This document shows, in pieces, positions 52,063 to 60,263 of a stretch of 64,000 bases of DNA. Both the position numbers and the translations under genes were made by a program. Numbering within the stretch: position 1 is the stretch's first letter; each line of letters opens with the position of its first letter. The stretch is from Clostridia bacterium (GTDB lineage Bacteria > Bacillota > Clostridia > Christensenellales > Borkfalkiaceae). The notes beneath the pieces are model-generated. The model was given only the letters and a program-made list of their open reading frames with translations, did not search any database and was not told where the DNA came from. The DNA lies in assembly GCA_900764105.1 (NCBI GenBank), contig CAAFMS010000007.1:217292-281291 (forward strand), written 5' to 3'.

Positions 52063-53673
52063 TTATCCTCTTTTTACGGTGTAGTTTTTACCGTCAACCG
52101 CAACGTTTACATTTCCCGAAACAGTCGCTACTCTTCCGTTTATTTTTTTAAAAATGCCCGTTAAAGGTGTTATAGCCTCGTTTTTATCGTTTAATGTCTT
52201 TAAATTCACTCCGAGTACTCTCTCTGTGAAAAACGGTAATGCGCCGCTTGCCCAGCCATGACAAAGGCTGTGGCGGAAACCGACGTAACAATGGTCGCCT
52301 CTGTCTCCGTGGAAGTCTTGTTTTCCCTCTTCGCCGAGACAATAAATCGGAAAAACACCGTCTTTCCATTTCATAGCGAAATCCTCGAAAAAGGTCGTCG
52401 CCCCGAGGTCGAGCATTGCCGAAAAGTACTCTTTCATTACAAGTACAGCCTCTTTACCATATCCTGCTTCGGCCATAGCCGAAAGTACGAAATAGGACAT
52501 AAACGTCGAAATTCCGTCCGCTCCGCCCTTTAAAAGGCTCTTCCCGAACGCCTCGTCCGTCGCGCCGCCAAACAAAACCTGCAATGCGTTAAGCGACTTC
52601 GTTTCGGTAAGTTTTACGCCTCTTTTCTTCGCCCTCGCAAGGATTTTCTTCTCCTTTTCGTCGTCCTCGCCGAGGGCGTTTTTAATGTCGATTATCGTTT
52701 TCAGAGTATGGCGTAAAATTGCCTCTACAGCGTAAATATTGTCGGGATTATCCACGGTCTGCCAGTCGATAAAGTACGGGCGGTTCGTTTTATGTCCCGT
52801 ATATGCGGACGGATTGAATTTTCCGTCGCTTCCGACGCAAACGTCGAGTTTCTCTATAAGGTCGTCGATAAAACCCATGCTCTTCGCGAGATATTCTTTA
52901 TCGCCCGTAAAATAGAAGTAGTTAGCGAGATCTAAAGCAAGCCAAAGAGAATAACTCGGTATCGTGTTCGCCCAACCCGTTATTTTAACGTTTTCAAAAC
53001 ACATATCGAGCGAATTTCTCACGTTTTCGACGTCGCCGTAAAGGTACAAACACGTCAGAATTTCTACATACATATCACCCGCCCACACGAGCCTGTCCCT
53101 TTTAACTCCGTCCCACAAAACTCCGTTCTGCATATTCAAAAACAAGGTTCTTTCCGCGGTTTTTAATATTTCGTTTACTCTTTCGTCGTCGGTGACAATC
53201 CCGCCTACCGCTTTTATGTCGGAATGGGTATACGCCGCCTGTACGGACAGAAAATCAATCCTACTTTCGTCGATATTGTCTATTCTTACAAATCGAAATC
53301 CCGTTGAACCGAGCCTTACCTCGGAAAGATTCTGAACGTTACAAATAAAATCCCTCGTCGAATGATGATTGCCGCTGTTCTTTTCGCCGAGTTCGCTCAT
53401 CGCTTCGGTCGCGCTTTCGCCGAAGCGAATCCTGATTTTTGCCGAAAACACGCTCGACCTTACTATCTGAGTCAGTATTCTTACGCCGCCGGAAATTTCA
53501 ACGCCGTAATCGAGCAGTACCCACCCTTTCGGCATTACCGACGCGTATTTATCGCCTCCGAGAGGCACTTGCCTCGCCGCGTTTCCCACCAAAAATTCTG
53601 CGTTTATCGTTTCGCTCGACCCAATTATCCTTACAGGTGGTAAAAATTCGGTTATTTCGTTAGTCTTTATCAT
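52063..53673 (-). CDS. GH78-like alpha-L-rhamnosidase, second paralogue
   Basis: 536 residues, no signal peptide. Same architecture as the gene at 30190: beta-sandwich 1-150, six-hairpin barrel with WDGVKRDRLVWAGD (187-200) and HSLCHGWASG, small C-terminal beta domain. First gene of the rhamnosidase-esterase-GH2-uxaB-uxaA operon. A good AAGAGGA ribosome binding site and an extended -10 promoter lie upstream. The two paralogues probably cleave different rhamnosyl linkages. Confidence 0.87.
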   Translation of the reverse strand: MIKTNEITEFLPPVRIIGSSETINAEFLVGNAARQVPLGGDKYASVMPKGWVLLDYGVEISGGVRILTQIVRSSVFSAKIRIRFGESATEAMSELGEKNSGNHHSTRDFICNVQNLSEVRLGSTGFRFVRIDNIDESRIDFLSVQAAYTHSDIKAVGGIVTDDERVNEILKTAERTLFLNMQNGVLWDGVKRDRLVWAGDMYVEILTCLYLYGDVENVRNSLDMCFENVKITGWANTIPSYSLWLALDLANYFYFTGDKEYLAKSMGFIDDLIEKLDVCVGSDGKFNPSAYTGHKTNRPYFIDWQTVDNPDNIYAVEAILRHTLKTIIDIKNALGEDDEKEKKILARAKKRGVKLTETKSLNALQVLFGGATDEAFGKSLLKGGADGISTFMSYFVLSAMAEAGYGKEAVLVMKEYFSAMLDLGATTFFEDFAMKWKDGVFPIYCLGEEGKQDFHGDRGDHCYVGFRHSLCHGWASGALPFFTERVLGVNLKTLNDKNEAITPLTGIFKKINGRVATVSGNVNVAVDGKNYTVKRG

Positions 53674-53705
53674 TTTTTCCTCTTGAAAATCGTATTGACT
53701 AATAA

Positions 53706-53711
53706 ATTATA
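53706..53711 (-). promoter_or_regulatory. Extended -10 promoter of the rhamnosidase-uxa operon
   Basis: TGGTATAAT on the minus strand (TATAAT at 53711-53706) with a poor -35, 33 bases before the gene start. Confidence 0.5.
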
Positions 53712-53816
53712 CCACTTTTTTGCCTTTAATACTACAAATTTTGCAACGATTATTATCACTTTTGCAACTTACCTGCGACTACGTTTTAAACTGTTTCAGG
53801 GAATTTTCGTAAACGC

Positions 53817-53845
53817 TTGCAACCTCTCCCCGACTATGCTATAAT
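53817..53845 (+). promoter_or_regulatory. Promoter of the GH42-like/flavoprotein operon
   Basis: TTGCAA (53817-53822), 17-bp spacer, extended -10 TGCTATAAT with TATAAT at 53840-53845. The leader then runs through the palindromic repeat at 53862-53940. Confidence 0.75.
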
Positions 53846-53861
53846 TTCGCTGTAATTATTT

Positions 53862-53940
53862 AATCGCAATAGCGTACGTGACGGGGCAGTAAAAACGGGA
53901 CGCCGAGGGCGTCGTCCCCTACGATCGTCTTATTGCGATT
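53862..53940. repeat. 79-bp REP-like palindrome in the leader of the GH42-like operon
   Basis: Ends AATCGCAATA (53862-53871) and TATTGCGATT (53931-53940) are exact inverse copies. The centre GGGACGCCGAGGGCGTCGTCCC folds on itself. Its core resembles the palindrome at 12114-12136. It lies within the transcript, immediately before the ribosome binding site TAGGAG. Confidence 0.6.
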
Positions 53941-53956
53941 CGATAGGAGTATAACG

Positions 53957-55963
53957 ATGGATAAAAGAGAGTATCTGAACTGTCTGAGAATACAGATTGT
54001 TCCCGAATTTCACGAAAAAGAAAGAATTAAAAGCGTACTGAATTTCTGCCTTAAACACGATTTTAAGAACGTAATGCTCTTCATAAACGCCGAGGAATAC
54101 AATCTCGGGCATATAACGAAAGAAGAGGCTAAACCGTGGGTTGCCGCAATTAAACGGGCGAAAACGGTTTTCGAGGCTCACGGACTAACGGTAAGCCTTA
54201 ACCCATGGATAGAAATGGGGCATCTCGACAGACTCCGCGTTCTGAAAAAAAGTCAGAATTTCACCGTTATGGAAGATTTCAACGGCAAAAAAAGCAAGTT
54301 CGTCGCGTGTCCTATGGACGAGGAATGGCAAAAATATTACCTCGATTTATACGAATATCTTATAAAAGAGATAAAACCCGACACAATATGGATAGAGGAC
54401 GATTTCAGACTTCACAATCACGCTCCGCTCGAATACGGCGGTTGTTTTTGTCCGAAACATTTAAAAGCGTTCAACGAAAAGCTCGGAACGAACTACACGC
54501 GAGAGGAATTTAAGGAAAAACTTTTCGGCGATAATCCCGATAAAGAGGTTCAAAGGGCGTTTTTAGACGTAAACAGGGAATGTATGCGTTCTCTCGCTCA
54601 AAAAATCGGCGACAAGGTTCGTTCGATAGGACTTCATACGAAAATCGGACTTATGAGTTCGGCTCACATAATGCACTCCGCGGAAGGCAGGGATTGGTAC
54701 GGAATTCCAAAAGCGTTTGAGACGGACGGGGTTATGATCGACAGACTGCACCTCCCCTGCTACGACGAAATTTCGCCGAAAGCCTATTTTTACAATTTCA
54801 ACTACTTCCCGTTTATTTGCCGAGGGCTTTTACCGAGAGAATGCGAGGTCTACCCCGAACTCGAAAATTCCGCTTTTTCGACTTTTGCGAAAGACTCGGA
54901 ATTTCTGCGTTTTCAGGTCGAGTCCGCTCTTCCCCTCGATATAAAGGGCATGACTTACGATATTTTCGACTTCGTGGGAAACGGCGCGATTGAAGCGTTC
55001 GGCTACGGCGAAAAGTTGAAAAAATGCAAAAAATACTTCGACGCGGCGATAAATTGCGGTTACGATTACTATAATCTTAAAGGCGTAGTTCTTCCGATTG
55101 ACGAGAAAAACGCGTACAACCGAGACATAAAACCGCATAATTTTTACTCGCTGATACCCGACGAATTTCACTACGGGGCGTATCTTCAATGTATAGGCGT
55201 GGCGGCGAAAACGAGTAAAGAAAAAAGCTTTTCGGCCGAAACGGTAGTTTTATGCGGAGCGAACGTAAACAATTTTACCGATGAAGAACTTACCGACCTT
55301 TTCGCAAACAACAAGGTTCTCGTCGAGGGCGGCGCGGTAATGAAATTGTGCGAAAGAGGTTTAAACGGACTTATCGGCGTTAAAAGTTGCAGATTTTCGG
55401 CGGCTGAAAGCACTTTGAGGTCGTTCGAGAGAGTCGAAAAGAATATAATTGTAAACGGTATAAAAGAATACGCCGCTTCGGCGTTCGACAAGGCGGGCAA
55501 CGTAATCGAAATAGAATACGAGGAACAACCCGTAATTTTAAGCCGCTTTTACGATAACGAAATGAAAGAATGTATGCTCGGCGAAACGATATCCCGAGGA
55601 CATTTCGTGACCCCGTTTATTTTCGACGGGTTTCATCTCGAACAATTTAACCCGCTTCGCTCTACCCTCGTTACGAATTATATTAAGAAAAACTGCTCGG
55701 AAGCGGTCGTTTCCGACTACGAAGGCGTATGTTCTTACCACTCGCGTAAAGACGGCAAAAACGTTCTGATACTCGTCAACAGTACTTTGAACGACCTGAA
55801 CGCAGTCAGATTTTTCTGTGCGGAAAAAATCGACGAACTTTACGAGATAAAACGCGACGGCAACTTAGCGGCTGTAAACTTTGCCGTAAAAGACGGAAAC
55901 GTATGCGTTAAGGAAAAATTCAAGGCTATTACAACTAAAATATTTATATGGCAGGAGAAATAA
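53957..55963 (+). CDS. GH42-like TIM-barrel glycosidase (cytoplasmic, substrate unknown)
   Basis: 668 residues from the ATG at 53957 (TAGGAG seven bases upstream). No signal peptide. Residues 1-370 resemble the TIM barrel of beta-galactosidase-like families (FKNVMLFIN, DTIWIEDDFRLHNH, VMIDRLHLPCYDE). Residues about 410-490 look like the GH42 trimerisation/amidotransferase-like domain (VVLCGANVNNFTDEELTDLF...VEGGA). The end is a beta domain. CFCPKHLKAF has two cysteines near the barrel. Its stop overlaps the next ATG (TAATG), tying it to the flavoprotein trio. Confident as a glycosidase-fold protein, not for substrate. Confidence 0.7.
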   Translation: MDKREYLNCLRIQIVPEFHEKERIKSVLNFCLKHDFKNVMLFINAEEYNLGHITKEEAKPWVAAIKRAKTVFEAHGLTVSLNPWIEMGHLDRLRVLKKSQNFTVMEDFNGKKSKFVACPMDEEWQKYYLDLYEYLIKEIKPDTIWIEDDFRLHNHAPLEYGGCFCPKHLKAFNEKLGTNYTREEFKEKLFGDNPDKEVQRAFLDVNRECMRSLAQKIGDKVRSIGLHTKIGLMSSAHIMHSAEGRDWYGIPKAFETDGVMIDRLHLPCYDEISPKAYFYNFNYFPFICRGLLPRECEVYPELENSAFSTFAKDSEFLRFQVESALPLDIKGMTYDIFDFVGNGAIEAFGYGEKLKKCKKYFDAAINCGYDYYNLKGVVLPIDEKNAYNRDIKPHNFYSLIPDEFHYGAYLQCIGVAAKTSKEKSFSAETVVLCGANVNNFTDEELTDLFANNKVLVEGGAVMKLCERGLNGLIGVKSCRFSAAESTLRSFERVEKNIIVNGIKEYAASAFDKAGNVIEIEYEEQPVILSRFYDNEMKECMLGETISRGHFVTPFIFDGFHLEQFNPLRSTLVTNYIKKNCSEAVVSDYEGVCSYHSRKDGKNVLILVNSTLNDLNAVRFFCAEKIDELYEIKRDGNLAAVNFAVKDGNVCVKEKFKAITTKIFIWQEK

Positions 55964-57396
55964 TGTACGATATTGCGATAATAGGGGGCGGCGTTATAGG
56001 CGGCGCTATTTTGAGAGAACTATCCAAGTATAACGTTAAAACGATATTACTCGAAAAATCGTCCGACGTTTGCTGCGGGCAAAGCCGCGCGAACAGCGGA
56101 ATAGTTCACGCCGGTTTTGACGCAAAACCCGATTCGCTTAAAGCGAAATTTAACGTCGAAGGCAACTCTATGATGAAAGATTACGCCGAAGAACTCGGTG
56201 TTAAGTACAAAAATAACGGCTCGCTCGTAGTCGCCTTTTCGGAATCTGAAATTGCGACTTTAAACGAACTTTCGGAAAGAGGCGTTAAAAACGGCGTTAA
56301 AAATCTTTCAATCATAGACGGTAAAAAACTTCGTGAAATCGAGCCGAATATATCCGAAAATGCCGTTGCTGCGTTGTATGCGGAAAGCGGCGGCATCGTC
56401 TGCCCTTACGAACTCACGATTGCCGCGATAGGCAACGCTATGGATAACGGCGCCGAACTGAAATGCGAATTCGAGGTGGTAAAAATAGAAAAAACCGACG
56501 ATCGTTTTATGCTTACTTCGGCTCTCGACGAAACGGTCGAAGCGAAAATTATTATCAACTGCGCGGGCGCGGGAAGTGAAAAAATCGCCAAACTATGCGG
56601 CGATAATTCGGTTAATATAGGGTTGAGACGGGGCGAATATATCCTTTTAGACAGAGAAAGCGGCTCGCTCGTTTCGCGCACCCTCTTTTTCTGCCCCTCC
56701 GAAAAAGGGAAAGGCATTCTCGTATCGAATACCGTGGACGGAAATATAATTTTAGGACCTACCGCCGAAGAAATAGAAGAAAACGACGTTTCGACCACCG
56801 AAATCGGGCTTAATCACGTCAAGGAAAAAGCCTCTGAAATGATTAAAAACGTTCCGTTTTACAACACGATAACATCTTTCGCAGGCGTTAGAGCCTACTC
56901 GAAAGACAGGCACGATTTTATAATCGAAAAAAGCAAGACGACAGACGGACTTATAAACGTTTGCGGAATAGAATCGCCCGGTCTCACCTCTGCTCCCGCA
57001 ATCGCGAAATACGTTGTGGAAAAACTCGTTTCCGAAGAGTTCAGAAAAACGCCGAACGTAAACTTCAACCCGAGACGAACGCCCGACGACTTATTTAAAA
57101 CTTTGTCGACAGATGAAAAAAACAAGATTATAATGGGAAATCCGAGTTACGGAAACATCGTATGCAGATGTGAACAAGTGTCCGAAGGCGAAATCGTAGA
57201 GGCGATAAGAAGAAACCCCAAGGCTCGCACGATTGACGCGGTAAAACGCAGAACACGAAGCGGAATGGGCAGGTGTCAAGGCGGTTTTTGCAGCGTTAAA
57301 GTTACGGAAATTCTCGCAAGAGAACTGAATATTCCGATTGAAGAAGTCAATAAAAACGAGCGAGGCTCGAATAATATCACGGGAGTTACAAAATGA
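55963..57396 (+). CDS. FAD-dependent oxidoreductase, GlpA/L-2-hydroxyglutarate-oxidase-like, with BFD [2Fe-2S] domain
   Basis: 477 residues from the ATG at 55963 (CAGGAG upstream); an in-frame start 15 bases earlier has no site. DAO-type FAD domain: IAIIGGGVIGGAILREL, CGQSRANSGIVHAGF, NCAGAGSEKIA and GIESPGLTSAPAIAKYV. C-terminal BFD-like [2Fe-2S] domain at about 395-450 with four cysteines (VCRCEQV...GRCQGGFC). In Firmicutes this protein, a GlpB-like flavoprotein and DUF1667 act as an anaerobic sn-glycerol-3-phosphate (or other 2-hydroxy substrate) dehydrogenase. Here it is coupled to a glycosidase gene rather than glpK/glpF. Confidence 0.88.
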   Translation: MYDIAIIGGGVIGGAILRELSKYNVKTILLEKSSDVCCGQSRANSGIVHAGFDAKPDSLKAKFNVEGNSMMKDYAEELGVKYKNNGSLVVAFSESEIATLNELSERGVKNGVKNLSIIDGKKLREIEPNISENAVAALYAESGGIVCPYELTIAAIGNAMDNGAELKCEFEVVKIEKTDDRFMLTSALDETVEAKIIINCAGAGSEKIAKLCGDNSVNIGLRRGEYILLDRESGSLVSRTLFFCPSEKGKGILVSNTVDGNIILGPTAEEIEENDVSTTEIGLNHVKEKASEMIKNVPFYNTITSFAGVRAYSKDRHDFIIEKSKTTDGLINVCGIESPGLTSAPAIAKYVVEKLVSEEFRKTPNVNFNPRRTPDDLFKTLSTDEKNKIIMGNPSYGNIVCRCEQVSEGEIVEAIRRNPKARTIDAVKRRTRSGMGRCQGGFCSVKVTEILARELNIPIEEVNKNERGSNNITGVTK

Positions 57397-58631
57397 AAAG
57401 AGACCTTGTTATAATCGGGGGCGGTCCCGCGGGACTTGCCGCCGCGGTTGCCGCTTACGACAACGGAGTTAAAGACGTTTTAATCGTCGAAAGAGAGGAA
57501 AGGCTCGGCGGAATACTCCTTCAATGCATTCATAACGGTTTCGGACTGACAAGGTTTAAAGAAAGTCTCACGGGTCCCGAGTACGCCGACAGATTCGTCA
57601 AGGAAGTCCTTAAAAGAAGCATAGAATATATGACGAACGCAACGGTTTTAAACGTTACGAAAGACAAGGAAGTAACGATTGTAAACCCCGAAACGGGAGT
57701 TTTAAAGATTCAGGCTAAAGCAATAATTCTCGCAATGGGCTGCAGAGAAAGGAGTCGCGGAGCGTTAAATATCCCCGGCAGCAGACCCGCGGGTGTTTTT
57801 TCGGCGGGTACCGCTCAGAAGTTTATAAACGTAAAAGGTTATTCCGTCGGAAAAAACGTAGTTATTTTGGGATCGGGTGATATAGGGCTTATCATGGCGA
57901 GGCGTATGACCTTAGAGGGCGCGTCCGTCAAAGCCGTATGCGAAATAATGCCCTACTCCTCGGGTTTAAACAGAAATATCGAACAATGTCTCAACGACTT
58001 TAATATTCCCCTGTATCTCAATCACACGATAACGAATATCGAGGGCGATAAAAGGGTTACGGGCGTTACGATTTCAAAAGTCGACGAAAACAGAAAACCG
58101 ATAAAAGGTACGGAAATGCATATAGATTGCGATACCGTCTTATTTTCGGTAGGACTGATTCCCGAAAACGAACTATCGAAAAATGCGGGCGTGGAAATTT
58201 CACCCTCGACGAAAGGAGCGATAACGGACCAGAACAGACAGACGAATATCGACGGAATATTCGTTTGCGGAAACGTTCTGCACGTCCACGATCTTGTGGA
58301 TTTCGTTTCGGAAGAAGCGGAACTCACGGGCAAAGCCGCAGCCGAATATATAGCGGATAAATTCGTGAAAAATAAAAATATCGAAGTTAAAAACGGCGAT
58401 ATGATAAGTTATATCGTTCCACAGAAGATAACCGACGGAAACGCAAACGTGAAACTGTTTTTCAGAGTTAAAAACGTGGTGAGAGATTGTCGGCTTAAAG
58501 TACTTGCCGACGGGAAAGAGATATTCGCCGTCAAAAAATCAATTTTGACGCCGGGCGAAATGCAGACTTACACTTTAAGAAAAGAGACGTTACAAAATGT
58601 CGAAAATACTATAGAATTAAAGGTGGAATGA
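57393..58631 (+). CDS. NAD(P)/FAD-dependent oxidoreductase (GlpB-like, pyridine nucleotide-disulphide fold)
   Basis: 412 residues. FAD loop LVIIGGGPAGLAAAVAAY at the N-terminus, NAD(P) loop VVILGSGDIGLIMARRM at about 155, GCRERSRGALNIPGSRPAGVFSAGTAQ, and the FAD pyrophosphate motif GIFVCGNVLHVHDLVDFVS. It fits the subunit that passes electrons between the GlpA-like protein and a nicotinamide or quinone acceptor. ATGA overlaps on both sides with its neighbours. The C-terminal 80 residues are a small beta domain. Confidence 0.9.
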   Translation: MKRDLVIIGGGPAGLAAAVAAYDNGVKDVLIVEREERLGGILLQCIHNGFGLTRFKESLTGPEYADRFVKEVLKRSIEYMTNATVLNVTKDKEVTIVNPETGVLKIQAKAIILAMGCRERSRGALNIPGSRPAGVFSAGTAQKFINVKGYSVGKNVVILGSGDIGLIMARRMTLEGASVKAVCEIMPYSSGLNRNIEQCLNDFNIPLYLNHTITNIEGDKRVTGVTISKVDENRKPIKGTEMHIDCDTVLFSVGLIPENELSKNAGVEISPSTKGAITDQNRQTNIDGIFVCGNVLHVHDLVDFVSEEAELTGKAAAEYIADKFVKNKNIEVKNGDMISYIVPQKITDGNANVKLFFRVKNVVRDCRLKVLADGKEIFAVKKSILTPGEMQTYTLRKETLQNVENTIELKVE

Positions 58632-58981
58632 CTATGACGGAGAAAACCATTACTTGTATAGAATGTCCGAAAGGGTGCCTTATAACCGTTCGCCTCGACG
58701 GCTCGAAAATAATCGGGATTTCAGGATTTAGTTGCCCGAGGGGAAAGACCTACGCGGAAAATGAGGTCGTCTGCCCGAGAAGAGTTCTTACTACGACTGT
58801 GAGAAAATCGGATGGCAACGTAGTACCCGTCAAGACCGATAAACCTGTAAAAAAGAGCGAATTATTTGATCTGATGGCGAAAATAAATAAAATCGTGGTA
58901 GACGGAAAGGTCTCGATAAACGATATTATCTGTAAAAATATCACGGAAGATATCAATCTGATAGCGACCGACAATAAGTAA
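58628..58981 (+). CDS. DUF1667 protein, small cysteine-rich partner of the flavoprotein pair
   Basis: 117 residues. Cysteines in ITCIECPKGCLITV (CxxCxxxC), SCPRGK and VCPRR could bind an Fe-S cluster or zinc; KTDKPVKKSELFDLM is typical of the family. It overlaps the stop of the upstream gene (ATGA). DUF1667 proteins nearly always accompany GlpA-like and GlpB-like flavoproteins and are thought to be the third subunit. A strong terminator follows. Confidence 0.9.
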   Translation: MTMTEKTITCIECPKGCLITVRLDGSKIIGISGFSCPRGKTYAENEVVCPRRVLTTTVRKSDGNVVPVKTDKPVKKSELFDLMAKINKIVVDGKVSINDIICKNITEDINLIATDNK

Positions 58982-59003
58982 TTTTCGGTTTATGATTCAT
59001 ATC

Positions 59004-59039
59004 GCTGTATTTCGCAAAATTGCGAAATACAGCATTTTT
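59004..59039 (+). terminator. Terminator of the GH42-like/flavoprotein operon
   Basis: A 13-bp stem GCTGTATTTCGCA/TGCGAAATACAGC (59004-59016, 59021-59033) with loop AAAT, followed by ATTTTTATT. Confidence 0.9.
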
Positions 59040-59054
59040 ATTCTACAAAAAGGC

Positions 59055-59083
59055 AAGACTTCGGCGGATTTATGCTATATAAT
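59055..59083 (+). promoter_or_regulatory. Promoter of the phosphatase/surface-protein operon
   Basis: TATAAT at 59078-59083 with a weak -35 (AAGACT, 59055-59060) at 17 bp. Confidence 0.45.
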
Positions 59084-59123
59084 GTTACATAGCGAAATAA
59101 AAGCAATAAAAAGGAAGGAAAAA

Positions 59124-60260
59124 ATGAAAAAACATCTGTTTAAAGTCGCCATGCTCTCGCTCGCGATCGTCGCGGCTTTCGTATGCTCGTTTTACGCCGA
59201 AGCCGTCGCTTCCGATAAAACGAAAAAAGCGGCTTCAAGCGATATTATCAAAGTCATATCGCCCGAACGCTCGTCCGAAATCGACCTCGACAACGAGACG
59301 ATAAAAAAGTATTTCGCCGAATATACTCGGGAATGTAGTTACGATTATTTCGGTAAAGGCGATCAATACTTTATGAACGACGTAAAGTTGGAGTGGCAAT
59401 CCGAATCGGGAGTCGAAGCGGAATACTATCAGGTATACCTGTCCCAAGATAAATTCTTCGACGAAGCCGAAAAATATCTGACGATTAAGCCCGAATATAC
59501 GTTGCAAGACCTCATTCCGAACAGAGATTACTATTGGAAAGTAAAGGTATCCTATAAAAACGGCGAGCAATCGACCTCCAAAGCCTATAAATTTACTACA
59601 AAAGGAAGCGTGAGAACCATTACCGCCGACGGCGTATCTAATTCACGCGATCTCGGAGGGGCGAAAACCGCAGACGGCAAGACGATTAAATACGGTATGA
59701 TTTACCGCTCGGCAAACCTCGATTCGATTACCGAAAAGGGTAAAAAACAGTTGCGTATGCTCGGAATTAAAACAGAACTCGATTTGAGAGGCGACACGCT
59801 TACGAAATCTCCGCTCGGAGACGACGTGAAATTCATAAATATCAAGGGAGCGTATAACGTAGGACATTTCAAAGGAATAGAATTCGGTTACGACGCAAAC
59901 AACGAATATATCGGTTATTTCTGCGACGAACTGAGGGCTTGCGCCGACGAAAGCAACTATCCCATGATATTCCATTGCGCCATAGGAAGAGACCGCACGG
60001 GTACTCTCGCCGCTTATCTGCAAATGCTCTGCGGAGTTTCCGTAAACGATATATATCGCGATTTTGAACTTTCGCACCTTTCGGTCGCGGGGGCTTTGGA
60101 CAATTCTCGCGGAATGTACGCACCGTTTGACGCAATGATTAACTATATCAACGCTCAACCCGGTTCCTCGCTTAGCGATAAAGCAGAAAAATACGCTATA
60201 AGAATGGGCGTTTCAGCCGAAGATATAGCGGCTATACGCAGTATTTTGTTGGAGGGTTAA
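59124..60260 (+). CDS. Secreted protein tyrosine/dual-specificity phosphatase with fibronectin-like N-domain
   Basis: 378 residues from the ATG at 59124 (AAGGAAGG upstream). Sec signal peptide 1-30 (no lipobox). Residues about 85-160 form a fibronectin-III-like beta domain (VKLEWQSESGVEAEYYQVYLS, NRDYYWKVKVSY). Residues 165-378 are a Y_phosphatase3-type domain: NSRDLGGAKT, YRSANLDSI, LDLRGDTL, and the catalytic loop HCAIGRDRTGT with Cys285 and Arg291 (CX5R). Related enzymes (LipA of Listeria, secreted phosphatases of gut bacteria) remove phosphate from Tyr or phosphoinositides. It is 3 bp from the surface-protein gene, with which it is co-transcribed. Confidence 0.9.
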   Translation: MKKHLFKVAMLSLAIVAAFVCSFYAEAVASDKTKKAASSDIIKVISPERSSEIDLDNETIKKYFAEYTRECSYDYFGKGDQYFMNDVKLEWQSESGVEAEYYQVYLSQDKFFDEAEKYLTIKPEYTLQDLIPNRDYYWKVKVSYKNGEQSTSKAYKFTTKGSVRTITADGVSNSRDLGGAKTADGKTIKYGMIYRSANLDSITEKGKKQLRMLGIKTELDLRGDTLTKSPLGDDVKFINIKGAYNVGHFKGIEFGYDANNEYIGYFCDELRACADESNYPMIFHCAIGRDRTGTLAAYLQMLCGVSVNDIYRDFELSHLSVAGALDNSRGMYAPFDAMINYINAQPGSSLSDKAEKYAIRMGVSAEDIAAIRSILLEG

Positions 60261-60263
60261 AGT

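Noticed and set aside
58992..59123. Longer start of the secreted phosphatase
   Set aside because: It would run through the terminator stem at 59004-59033 and hide the signal peptide; the ATG at 59124 has a good ribosome binding site.
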